Positions 53,100-63,865 of a stretch of 64,000 nucleotides of DNA are shown here, piece by piece. Source of the stretch: Panaeolus papilionaceus. Its lineage: Eukaryota > Basidiomycota > Agaricomycetes > Agaricales. Where the stretch lies: positions 927,620 to 991,619 of the forward strand of contig JADNRZ010000020.1 in assembly GCA_015501605.1 (NCBI GenBank), in the 5' to 3' direction. The notes under the pieces were generated by a model. That model saw nothing but the letters and a program-made list of their open reading frames with translations. It did no database searches and was not told the origin of the DNA. A program made the position numbers and the translations under genes. Position 1 is the stretch's first letter; each line of letters opens with the position of its first letter.

Positions 53100-56000
53100 T
53101 TTTTTTTTTTTTTTTTTTTTAAAATCAACAATTTATATACCGGGGCTCGTTAGCAGTCCGGTCGTGATCATCGCTAATATACATGAGACAAACTACATAT
53201 ACACCAACTCCTACTAAATACTCCAATCGTATCAAGAAGTGAAGGGGGCTCAAGAGCTGCCCCAAGCTCAGAAGAGGACCTAAGGGCAATGGTTATGAAG
53301 CATAGCTTGCCTAAATCCAGGACAGGGGCAGTGCCGCAAAGTGGCAGTGCAGAGGAGTGGTGGAAGAAAAAACCGAAGAGAGAAGGGTGCCCGCCAAAGA
53401 CATATGTGTTGAATCACAGTAAACATCTACATCCAGAACAACTTACTAGCGCACATGCCGGAGCACGGTCTTGGGAAGTGCCAGAGGATGATAACCCAAC
53501 TCCCTCCATCCACTCAGCCATACCCAGCGCGATTGCGAGGCTTGGTGAAGGAGAACGCAGCTGGGTTATCCTTGAGGAAGCGCACCAACCCAACAAGAGT
53601 TGATGGAACAGATTTGCCTTTGAACAAGCGACAACGGGCAAGAATGTGGAGTCGGTCCATGCGTGGTGAGCCGCAGGGGCAGGCTGTGGGTTCTAGAGGT
53701 TTGAAGCGCGCATAATATGAGCCCATCGGAGCGTGGTTGGTGATGCAACGCACAGCGCGAGCCGTTAGTGTAGGAGACTCGTCGATTCAAGGGATCCATT
53801 GGCCGGACTTTGCAGCGGTTGGAGTGATTTCAATGTCCTTGAGGGACTTGAGCACCAAGAAGTGATGCCCTCGCACTTGTGGAGCCATGAACTGACGAGT
53901 CCATGCCCCTTCGCACCTAGCATCAGCCTCACGATGAAGCCAGGAGAGGGTAGTGTTGACTTTGCGACCAACAGAGACGGTGAGCTGACGTGCCATGCAG
54001 TGAGCTTTGTAGTGGGGTGCCCAACGAATTGTCAACGGCACATGGACAAAGGTGAGCAAGTGGTCTTCGCTCCTGGAGAACCACTCAGCTAGCAGATGAC
54101 AGTTGGCCAGGGCATGCACCTGACCAGGACCAACAGATGGATCCACAGACCGCATGGCCATGCCCAAGCTATCAGTGAATGCCGCAATGTGTGTGCACCC
54201 CTCCTGGCACGAGGCGAAGGAAATAGCGCACCGAATGGCAAAGAGCTCCGCATCCTGGGCTAGAGACTTGCCTGCAACGTTCTTGGAGCTGTGGAACTCC
54301 CGCCCATTGCGATAATACACCGCCGAAACAGTGGACTGATGGCGCCATGATGGGGGCACAGAGGTGTCCACAATAGCTGACACAGTGTGGGGGCTGGTAT
54401 CTCCCCAGCCAAGGATGGTGTCCAACTCGTCCCGGCGCGTTTCGGCGCTCGTTCCTGGTATGGTGCTCCTGGTGATGATGCGATCGTGAAAACGATCAAG
54501 CAAGCGGTGGCCTGGACGAGCCTCTGGAGGGAATCCCTGCATTGGTTCTTCAAGGTGGAGGAGGTTCTTGTCGATCTCCATGACTGCACTCCGGACTTTG
54601 GCCTTCTGGGCACCAGTCATCTTCGAGATGGCTCGAGGGTGAGGGTGCGCCTTGCCAGCGTGCTGCTTGCTCATGAGAGAGCGAAGCGGATGGGTGTCTG
54701 CAAGCATGCTCACACGAAGCGTGGAACGATTGGTGAGGCGTTTGAGATAGAGTGGAATGGGGATGAGGGCAGCAAGTGCTTCCACAGCACCAGTGGGAGC
54801 GGTACTAAACGCACCAGTGATCCAGAGCGCAGCTTTTCACTGCATTTTAACGAGTTCAGCAAGGAGTGTCTTGTTGTGAGCACCATCGTAGAACCAGAGG
54901 CGGTGACCGTATGTCGCAATGGGGAGCACACAGGACCTGTAAAGGAGACGTCACTGGCGTGCATTCAAGCCACGAGTAGAGGAACCAAGCATGCGCATGG
55001 CCTTGACAGTTGTAAGCGCTTTGGTGGAGTAATAGCACACATGCTCCTTGAACGAGAGCGTGCAGTCAAAATAGAAGCCAAGGTACTGCCAGTACAGCTT
55101 GGGAGTGAGGGGAGTGTTGCCAGTGTAGGGAGCGAAGCCTAGATCCAGCGATGGGTTGTACTTGTCGCGTGCACGAGAGAAGTGAAAGAGCTCAGACTTG
55201 TCATGTTCAAGAACGAAGGCAAAGGCGGTGAAAAGCGCATAGATGACCGCATACGCGTCCCTAAGGACTTCGTTGTTACGATCGAGGGAGGGGGATTGGA
55301 CAAGGATGGTGCCATCATCAACAAACGAGAGGAGGGTGGACTCAAAGTGAGTGGTCCGGAGCTCGTACAGCTTCATGAGCGGTGTGATGTAGAGAGCTGA
55401 AAGGACTGGCGATAGAGCAGAGCCCTGGCCAACCCCTACGTCCGCAGGACGTGGTTCAGAGACAAAGGAGTTCCATGCATAGCTGGTGGAGCGTCCAACA
55501 AGGTAAGAAGCGAAGAAATCGACCACTCGCGCGGAGAATCCCTGCTTCCTGAGGGTAGCCAACAACACTGTGTGGTTAAGAGAGGGGAAGAACTGTGCGA
55601 TGTCAAAAGCCACAACACTCGTTTTCAGGCCCCTGGCCCATCCTGCGCGCACCAAGTGCGTCAAGATAAGCCCTGCATCCTCGGTTGAGCGTTGACGAAT
55701 GCCGCTGAGTTGGTTGGGGTGGAAGACACCATGTTCAATGGACTCGAACTGGATACGGTTGGAGATCATCTTCTCAAAAAGTTTCCCCAATGTGTTCAAC
55801 AGCACAATTGGCTGGTACGCTTTGGGGGTAGAGTAGCTGGGCTTGTTCGGCTTGGGAATGATAACCGACATAGACTCCTTGAAGTGCTGAGGCCAACAGC
55901 CGAACGCGAAGCATCCATTTGCCAGCTCCAGCAGGAGATCCACGATGTGCGAGTCCCCTGTGATCCGTTTGAGGTGCCCCCACTTGATGTGGTTGGGGCC

Positions 56001-56315
56001 AGGAGCAGAGTTGTTGGAACACCCTTTGAGTGCATCAGACATTTCCGCCCAAGTAAAGTCCACCCAGTCACGCTCAGGCGCATCTGGCAGCTCGTCGAGA
56101 ATGGATGCATCAAACGCTCTGCCAGAGGCAGCATTGTACGTCCCATGTAGAGCGTCCCAGAGATCGCTCAGTTCGTTGCAAGGCTGGTTGTTGTACCGGA
56201 TAGCTTCGCATGGCGGCAACTTGCGCTGTTTGACCCACTCCATGAGGTCCCAAGGGCGCTTGTTGGTTTCTGCAACCTCCTTGATTCGTTCATCAAAGAA
56301 GTCGTGTTTGGCCGC
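53100..56315 (-). mobile_element. LINE family A, copy 2, 5'-truncated, inverted to copy 1
   Basis: Poly-T 53100-53120 is the reversed tail, followed by the 3' UTR. The minus strand encodes, from 56315 downward, the RT from KHDFFDERIKEVAETN onward. The same two premature stops as in copy 1 follow, then the RNase H region (53787-54785: AVYYRNGREFHSSKNVAG, DAELFAIRCAISFA, AAFTDSLGMAMRSVD), an in-frame TGA after SGQWIP, and the C-terminal finger CITNHAPMGSYYARF with CPCGSPRMDRLHILARC. 54514-56315 is an 1802-bp inverted repeat of 51298-53099 without net indels. The 5' break shares GGCCGC with the flanking family B sequence. Confidence 0.9.
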
Positions 56316-56507
56316 GGGACCTGTGCCGACTTCCTCCGAGCCTGTCACACCTGAAGATATGGTAATGACAGGGCCGGCTCCTAAGAAACCGAAAGTTCCC
56401 ATAGCCGGGACTTTTCAGAGGCCCTCTGGGCCTCCACCCCCGGTGAACCGACAGATGAGACCCAAGCCGTCTTTCGCTGTGGTCACCAAACGCTCAACCG
56501 TTCCTGG
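56310..56507 (+). pseudogene. LINE family B ORF1 fragment
   Basis: Plus-strand piece matching 58936-59132 of the full family B ORF1 (GPVPTSSEPVTPEDMVMTG, then PKVPIAGTFQRPSGPPPPV). It is trapped between the 5' break of family A copy 2 and the poly-T of a family B insertion. Confidence 0.85.
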
Positions 56508-57191
56508 TTTTTTTTTTTTTTTTGGTTCAACAATTTATATACCAGTGCGTGGCTGGCAGTCCGGTCGGATCACAGTAAATACAAACGAAGTACGAATACT
56601 AGGAATGACTACTCCCCAATTAAGTTGGGTATATACCACGGCAGACTAATCTAAGGCGAGTGCGAAGCGCGAGCAAAGAACGTGGGGCAAGTTATCAAAG
56701 CTGATTGCGCAGCAAATAAGCCACTCCCTCTGAAGAAGGCGGCAGTCCAAAGTGATCAACCAGGTGTTGTCAGGTTAACGCCCTCGACCCGGTTGTCGAA
56801 CAGAAGTGGTGGTGCCCCGAAGGGGCACCTACTTTGCGAAGCCCTTGGTTACCCATGGACGGGCACCAGGCGGCTAAACTCTATCCCGTGTACACACCGA
56901 GATGTGCTCCCCGACCACTGGTTATAGCGCTGAAGCTTCCAGCACGCAAGGGCCCCGTTGCTGGCACCCAATTAAGGACCGCTCGGGGGACGGGCCATCG
57001 TCTTGGCCTCCTGAATGTTCAGGACCCCAACAACCACCCCACTTCAGAGCTTTATCCAATGCCCTCCTCCTCCCAGGGGCGGGAAGGACGTATAGCAGCA
57101 AAGGAGAATGTGAGTGGGTTTGCGTTCAAGTATTTATAGAGCTCCCATGTATCCCATGGGAGCCCGCAATGGTGCTTGTACTTCCGACGGG
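56508..57191 (-). mobile_element. LINE family B 3' end (5'-truncated insert)
   Basis: Poly-T (56508-56523) followed by the reversed family B 3' UTR and the last codons of ORF2. Close to the copy at 63266. The junction with the next fragment shares GGGAGCA (about 57185-57191) with family B RT sequence, a second microhomology join in this cluster. Confidence 0.8.
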
Positions 57192-57995
57192 AGCATGTGC
57201 AATATTATACTACCAAGGCACTCACAACTGTGAAGTCAATGAGCATGCTTGGCAACTCACTCCGGGGCCTGTCCCCAGTCCAGCGCAGGCTGCTGTACTG
57301 TACATGTGTGTTTCCTATAGCCACTTATGGGCATTACAGGTGCGTTCCGCACCACGCCCATAGGAGGGGCAGAGGCCCTTGTGGGCCTCCTCCCCATCCC
57401 ACTCCTGCTCAGGCGTCTCACCAACTGCTCTACCTGGCATGTTGGGACCCTGAGTGCCAGTCACCCGCTCCGTGGGTTCCTGGATCAACGGAACTGGCAT
57501 GCAGCTTCGCCACATGCTCGTTCATATGCGCGTATGTCCAAAACCGAAAGGCAGAAGACCTCAAGAAATTGACTGACAATAACGCCGCCCAAAGGGCAGC
57601 GTACTCTATTATTTTCACCTTGTTTACCGCTTTGGCACTTGTGTTGGAGCACGACAAGTCTGAGCTATTCCACTTCTCGCGTAGGTGAGATGGTGTCAAC
57701 CCCCCCATTGATTTGGGGTACACCGTTGAAACCCAAACCTATCTGGAGGTATCTAGGTTTCTACTTTGATCGCGGGCTCACATTTAGGGAGCACGTACGC
57801 TACTACACCACAAAAGCACTCACCACGGTCAAGGCCATGGGGATGCTTGGTAACTCACTCCGGGGACTTTCCCCGGTTCAACGTCGGCTTTTGTATCGCA
57901 CGTGCGTTCTCCTGATCGCAACGTACGGGCACAGGCTTTGGTTCTTCAGAGGTTCCCGTAACAAGGAACTCTTGAAAATGTTTAACGGGATGCAG
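57192..57995 (+). pseudogene. LINE family B RT fragments, partly duplicated
   Basis: 57192-57540 encodes the RT thumb region (YYTTKALTTVKSMSMLGNSL), then damaged sequence. 57553-57995 restarts upstream in the same region and is nearly identical to 62247-62675, including the same frame break near 57717/62397. The fragment ends at GGGATGCAG, where the full family B element begins. Confidence 0.8.
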
Positions 57996-58083
57996 CGTCA
58001 TGCTTCTTGACCCTGAACCACCACCTTCCTATTTGGGCTCACACTCAACAACTCGAATCTACTACTGCTAAACATCGAGCTCA

Positions 58084-60183
58084 ATGTCAAAGGAGGGGAC
58101 GCCTCGTGCGTCCAGTTCGTTAGGAGGGCAACGGCCTACAAGCCCTGTCTTCCGCCCACAAATTACTTCATCGGCACTATCATTGCCACCAGCAGGGGAG
58201 GGCACTGCGCCCTCTTCAGATCTTGGGGGGTATTCCGCCCCCGGGGCTCGTTCATCGTCCCCTACACCAACAGCACGCTCAGCTCCCCCTAGGGGCGCAG
58301 CCAAGCAGCGCTACACCACCCCCATCCCCAGAGGAACTCAATCGGATCGTCGCAGCGAAGGAGGAGGGAGCTGGACAACCGTCGCCAGGAAGAGCAGACG
58401 TTCTGCTGCTTCCCAACAATCTTACTCGAGGCATTCGTCGGTTCCCTTCGAAGCAGCTGGTACGAAGGAGGAGGCCAGTGGGGATCTGAAGGCTGCTATT
58501 CGCAGTGTGAGGGAAATACGGCACTGGATGGAAAGCGGTGCCAACCCGTCCGTGTTCACTAACCAAGCGGACACCAGTCTCCTCGCCCACGAGCTTCTCG
58601 AGCTCGTCGAGCGAGTGTCCAGGTCTACCTGGGCAGCAGTTCAACCCACCGGCGAGAACAGCGCGCTGGTGGATGCCCTATTCGATGTCCTCAACAAGTC
58701 CTATGATAAGGTTGAGGGGGACATCACGATCAGGCAGCCCCTCGTCGAGGGCTCCCTCCCTCCCTCCAGCCCACCTCCCGAGATGGAGATGGACGAGGAG
58801 TACGATGCTGAGGTACAGCAGGCCATCACCGCCGACCTCGACACAACCCCACAGGTCCAGGGCACTGCGCACGGACCACCCGTGGGAGACCCAGCCTCCA
58901 ACACCCGAAAGTCGTCGTCTTTCGGGAAGCGGAAGGCCGCGGGACCCGTCCCGACATCCTCCGCTCCTGTCACACCCGAAGATACAGAAATGACAGGAAC
59001 GGCCCCGAAGAAACCGAAAGTTCCCGTAGCCGGGACCTTTCGGAGGCCCTCTGGGCCTCCTCCCCAGGTGAACCGACAGACGAAACCAAAGCCGTCTTTC
59101 GCTGCAGTTGCCAAGCGCTCAACTGTTCCTGGTTACAGAGCGCCACAGCTGGGCATGTCCAGTGCCCGTGTGCAATTCCCGCCCCAGGCCTACCCCACCC
59201 AGGTAGCCGGGCCTTCAACAAGCAGAGGCAAACCTAAGAATGCCTCTACTCCGTCTTATGTCATTAAGGGCCCGTCTTGTCAACAGGTCCTCATCACCTT
59301 CACAGTGCAATCTCTACCTCCGGTAGACATCGAGCGCCTTTATCAGGAGGTGAATACGGTGCTGGCCCGCGCTGGCGCCGTTATTCGCGCTCTCTCGTGC
59401 GGCCCCGCGTTCAATGGGTACACCGTCGAGACTACTCACGTCGCATCGGAAAGGGACATCGCCCTCATCCGGTCCGTCGCAAAGAAATTCTTCCCAGAGA
59501 TGCAAGGGCCGCTCTCCCCGCAGGTTACCCTGCCCGCCTCGACGTCATACCTCAAGATGGTCGACGTTCCGGTTTTCTCCTCCCTAACAACTGGTGTTAG
59601 GATTACCGAAGAGGACGTGAAGCGCGCGATTTCCGCGTCGCCCCTCATGTCCTCCTTCACTCTGCGCACTAAACCGCGCATTATTCACAACTCCAAGATG
59701 GCCGCTACCGCGACTGTCTACTTCGATCTTTGGGATACCCAACAGGGTGCCCGAGCGAAAACGCTCATCGGGAGGTCCATAATGATTTGTGGACACTCCT
59801 GCTCTATCCAAGCGGCTTCAGCCAACCGCGGTGTCCCCTGTTGCCCTAAATGCTTCAGGTGGGGCCACGACATTAAACACTGTCGGGCTAGAGGCCAGAC
59901 GTGTCCAATCTGCGGTGGGCCCCACACTAGGGACCAGCACAGATCACTCGCAGGGTGTTGCCGAGGCAACCCCAACTCTAATCCACCTGTCCCCCCGACG
60001 GAGTCGGGGGAGGCGTGTCCTCATCAGTTCCCTTGCGTCAACTGCAAAGGAGACCACGCGGCGGATGCCCGCAACTGCCCGTTCTGGTGTAACCGGTTCG
60101 ATGAGAACTGGTATGTTAGGGCGTATGCTAAGGTGAGTAGCCGATATGGCACTGCACCCAAAATCTCACACAATCGTTCTTAG
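58084..60183 (+). CDS. LINE family B ORF1 (gag), intact
   Basis: 699 residues, no internal stop. Residues 1-350 are Ser/Pro/Ala-rich and disordered, with one helix (SGDLKAAIRSVREIRHWM) and a basic NLS-like stretch (KKPKVP). A folded middle domain covers residues 395-600 (SCQQVLITFTVQSLPPVDIE to GRSIMICGHSCSIQA), an RRM-like candidate. Three zinc knuckles follow: CCPKCFRWGHDIKHC, CPICGGPHTRDQHRSLAGCC and CVNCKGDHAADARNC. Binds element RNA and supports reverse transcription in related LINEs. The stop is TAG, 2 nt before the ORF2 ATG (TAGAAATG), so reinitiation is the likely way ORF2 is translated. Confidence 0.92.
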   Translation: MSKEGTPRASSSLGGQRPTSPVFRPQITSSALSLPPAGEGTAPSSDLGGYSAPGARSSSPTPTARSAPPRGAAKQRYTTPIPRGTQSDRRSEGGGSWTTVARKSRRSAASQQSYSRHSSVPFEAAGTKEEASGDLKAAIRSVREIRHWMESGANPSVFTNQADTSLLAHELLELVERVSRSTWAAVQPTGENSALVDALFDVLNKSYDKVEGDITIRQPLVEGSLPPSSPPPEMEMDEEYDAEVQQAITADLDTTPQVQGTAHGPPVGDPASNTRKSSSFGKRKAAGPVPTSSAPVTPEDTEMTGTAPKKPKVPVAGTFRRPSGPPPQVNRQTKPKPSFAAVAKRSTVPGYRAPQLGMSSARVQFPPQAYPTQVAGPSTSRGKPKNASTPSYVIKGPSCQQVLITFTVQSLPPVDIERLYQEVNTVLARAGAVIRALSCGPAFNGYTVETTHVASERDIALIRSVAKKFFPEMQGPLSPQVTLPASTSYLKMVDVPVFSSLTTGVRITEEDVKRAISASPLMSSFTLRTKPRIIHNSKMAATATVYFDLWDTQQGARAKTLIGRSIMICGHSCSIQAASANRGVPCCPKCFRWGHDIKHCRARGQTCPICGGPHTRDQHRSLAGCCRGNPNSNPPVPPTESGEACPHQFPCVNCKGDHAADARNCPFWCNRFDENWYVRAYAKVSSRYGTAPKISHNRS

Positions 60184-60185
60184 AA

Positions 60186-63100
60186 ATGAGTCAAAACAAA
60201 TCTAAGGACATTAGTGTATATTCGCAAAATGTTTGTAAAAACTATGAACATACGAATTTGTTACTAGATCGCATGCAAAGTGTGTATGATCTTTTGTTCA
60301 TCCAAGAGCCCCCGTGGCGTGTGATTCGCACAGCGCCGTCCACCTCTAACAAGGAGGGCGACGATGTGGAAGGACCTCCGGTCCATCCCAACTGGTTGCT
60401 CTTCGCTGACACGAAGAGCGCCAATGGTCAACCCCCCCGAGTGATAATGTATGTGGTGCGTAGCCTCGTGCGGTATCGCCCTGCACTCCGTCCAGATATT
60501 GTGAAACACTGTGACATTCAGCTACTCTCGCTCTTTGGGGAGCAGGAAGTTTTTAATTTCCTTAATGTCTACTCCTCCACGATCATCTCGATGATCTCCC
60601 CCCTCTTGTGTATATGGGGGGCGACTTCAACTGCCGCTCTCACGTCTGGGACCCAGACGTCGAAGGGCACAACTCCCGCGCTGTCCAAATCCAGGAGATC
60701 ACGGCGGAAACGGGGCTGTTGTGGGCGGAACCGGTTAATCCGGGACCCACCCACATCCCCTTTCAGGCAGATCTTTCGCCAATGGTGATCAATCTCGTCT
60801 TTCTCAAGGCAGAGTTCTCTTTGTCCCACGCGCCGAAGCGCGACAGATCCTGGCAGGGTGTCAGCGATCACATCCCTTTGGGATGCACTCTCCCTTGCTC
60901 GGAGGAGCCTTTGGCTCCTCCTCGCAAGTCTATCAAGCCTAATTCAGACACGGAAAAGGCTTTCTTATCCGCACTTCGCGCGGGGCTGCAAGGCCTCGTC
61001 GGACGCGAGTTTACACGTACTCCTGAGGGGGTGGAGGGCATGGCTTCGGCTATTGCGCTTTGCTTTCAAGAGGCGTGGGATCACCACGCCACGGAGAAAA
61101 AAGTTGTCAAGCAGTCAAAAGCTTGGTGGAACGACAAATGCGCGACCGCCCTTTCTGCCTTCCGGGCCACCCGGGGGAGGGAGGAATGGCAGGCCTTGCG
61201 GAGAGCTACTTGTAGCGCGAAGCGGGTTTTTTTCGATACAGAAATCAAGAAGATCGCAGAAACCAACAAGCGCCCCTGGGACCTCATGAACTGGGTTCAG
61301 AAGCGCAAGTTACCGCCGTCGGAGGCAATCCAGTATCGCGGACAGCCGTGCCATACTGTCGACTCACTGTGGGAAGGACTCCACGGCACGTACAATTCAG
61401 CCACAGATCGGGAGTTTGACCTCTCGGTCCTGGACGAGCTTCCTTCTCTGCAGGAGAGGGAATGGGAGGTCTTCTCCGGACTGGAGTTGCACGAAGCCCT
61501 AGTAGCATGCTCTGGTCTCTCTGCGCCTGGTCCCGACCACATCACGTGGCGGTACCTGAAGAGGGTCATTGACGCCGATGGCGTCGAGACCCTCTTCGTA
61601 CAGCTGGCCAACGCCTGCCTAACGGCAGGCTATTGGCCCAGCCACTTCAAAGACTCAACCTCGGTTATTATTCCGAAACCGGAGAAGGCGTCGTACTCTA
61701 CTCCGAAGTCGTTCAGGCCAATTGTGCTCCTGAACACCCTCAGTAAACTCATTGAGAAATTAATCTCGACCCGCATTCAGTTTGAAGGCATCAAACTGGA
61801 TATATTCCATCCGTGTCAACTGGGAGGTGTCAAGCAGCGCTCAACAGAGGACGCGGGCCTCATCCTCACCCATATGGTCCGCGCGGGCTGGGCAAAGGGT
61901 CTGGTAACCAGTGTGGTGGCATTTGACATCACACAGTTTTTCCCGTCATTGAACCATGATGTTCTGATGGCTATACTGGCCAAGCAGGGTTTTCCTGCCA
62001 AGGTCCGGAGGTTCTTCGCCTCATATCTTGTGGGACGTTCCACGCGCTATAGCTGGAACACCTTCACTTCTGAACCAATGCCTGCTGATGTAGGTGTGGG
62101 ACAGGGCGGAGCCCTGTCCCCGGTTTTATCTGCTCTTTATATCGCTCCGATTATGAAGATCTTCGAGGCGCGTGCCCTAGCGGGCACGCTGTCTTGTTAC
62201 TTGTTGTCGTTTGTCGACGATGGCACTCTCATCTGCCAGGCCAAGAAATTGACTGACAATATCGCCGCCCGAAGGGCGGCGTACTCTATTATTTTCACCT
62301 TGTTTACCACTTTGGCACTTGTGTTGGAGCACGACAAGTCTGAGCTATTCCACTTCTCGCGTAGGCGAGATGGTGTCAACCCCCCCATTGATTTGGGGTA
62401 CGCCGTTGAAACCCAAACCTATCTGGAGGTATCTGGGTTTCTACTTTGATTGCGGGCTCACATTTAGGGAGCACGTACGCTACTACACCACAAAAGCACT
62501 CACCACGGTCAAGGCCATGGGGATGCTTGGTAACTCACTCCGGGGACTTTCCCCGGTTCAACGTCGGCTTTTGTATCGCACGTGCGTTCTCCCGATTGCA
62601 ACGTACGGGCACAGGCTTTGGTTCTTCAGAGGTTCCCATAACAAGGAACTCTTGAAAATGTTTAACGGGATGCAGTGTAAGGCTGCTCTATGGATCACGG
62701 GTGCGTTTAAAACCACCCCCATAGGTGGAGCAGAGGCCCTGGCGGGCCTCCTCCCAATCCCTCTACTCTTTCATCGTCTGACTGACCGCTCCACCTGGCG
62801 TGTCGGGATGCTTGCATCCAGTCACCCCCTCCGGGGGTGACTGGATGAACGGAACTCGCATGCAGCTCCGCTGCATGCTCGTTCCTTTGCCCGTATGTCT
62901 GAGTCTGAAAGGGCGAAGACCTCTGGGGCAGTTATGGAGATCATCTCGAGACTCCCCCAACTGACCAAACCCATCGAGCTGTTGCCCGATGAGTCCAGGC
63001 CTGGCAATCGACTCACTGAACGCTTCCCCCACCAGGTTGACGTTAATGAGACTCTCCCGCCCCCGCCCACTCCCCCGCCTGATGGCGGGGAGTGGCCGTC

Positions 63101-63265
63101 GAGGGCGGATCAGCTGGTCCAGCTTATGGCTGAGGCCGCTGATACACCCGGTTCGTTTGTGGCTGCTGGCGATGCGTCGGTACCACGATATGACCACTTC
63201 CAGGCCGCAGTAAGTGCACTTGTGTATGCTGTGGATCCTGTGGAAGGACTCAAGCCATCGGTTGA
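60186..63265 (+). pseudogene. LINE family B ORF2 (EN-RT-RNase H), frameshifted
   Basis: MSQNKSKDISVYSQNVCKN opens an APE endonuclease (LFIQEPPWRVIR). A 1-nt frame change between 60566 and 60593 moves the protein to the frame starting 60608 (YMGGDFNCRSHVWDP, GVSDHIPLG). The RT is complete: SAPGPDHITWRYLKRV, SVIIPKPEKASYSTPKSF, VAFDITQFFPSLNH and LLSFVDDGTLIC. A second frame break near 62400 precedes KPKPIWRYLGFYFD, and a stop at about 62838 follows HPLRG. The RNase H begins (SFVAAGDASVPRYDHFQAAV) and is cut at 63265. Therefore non-functional, though only slightly damaged. Confidence 0.9.
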
Positions 63266-63865
63266 TTTTTTTTTTTTTTGGTTCAACAATTTGTATACTG
63301 GTGCGCGGCTGGCAGTCCAGTCGGATCACAGTAAATACAAACAAGTAGCTAACTACCAGAATGACCACTCCCCAATTAAGTTGGGTATATACCACAGCAG
63401 ACTAAACTACTGCAAGCGCGAAGCGCGAGCAAAGTACGTGGGGCAAGATATCAAAGCCAATTGCACGGCAAATAAGTCTCTCCCTCCGAGGAAGGCGACA
63501 GTCCAAAGTGATCAACCAAGCGTTGTCAGGTTAACGCCCTCGACCCAGTTGTCGAACAGAAGTGGTGGTGCCCCGAAGGGGCGCCTACTACGCGAAGCCC
63601 TTGGTTACCCATGGATGGGCACCAGGCGGCTAAACTCTATCCCGCGTACGCACCGAAGTGCGCTCCCCGACCACTGGTTGTAGCGCCGAAGCTTCCAGCA
63701 CGCAAGGGCCCCGTCGCTGGCATCCAATTAAGGACCGCTTGGGGGACAGTCCATCGTCTCAGCCTCCTGACTGTTCGGGACCCCAACAACCACCCCACTT
63801 CAGAACTTTATCCGACGCCCTCCTCCTCCCGAGGGCGGGAAGGGTGTATCGCGGCAGCCATAGAC
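63266..63865 (-). mobile_element. LINE family B 3' end inserted into the full family B copy
   Basis: Poly-T 63266-63279 followed by reversed family B 3' UTR, nearly identical to 56508-57100. Opposite in orientation to the element it interrupts. Its 5' end lies at about 63850-63870. Confidence 0.85.

Larger units (their letters stand above)
57996..63265 (+). mobile_element. LINE family B (Tad-like), nearly full length
   Basis: 5' UTR of about 88 bp, ORF1 58084-60183, 2-nt gap, ORF2 from 60186. It breaks off in the RNase H domain at 63265, where another family B insert begins with poly-T. GC-rich and little decayed compared with the repeats to its left, hence relatively young. Confidence 0.9.

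Noticed and set aside
54387..55142. Plus-strand frame of 251 codons in LINE A copy 2
   Set aside because: It is the antisense of the RT/RNase H coding strand and reappears as the antisense of copy 1, so it is a by-product of ORF2 codon use.
53100..56315. Simple insertion of LINE A copy 2 into copy 1
   Set aside because: Copy 1 does not resume after copy 2; the right flank is family B gag, and no target duplication is present.
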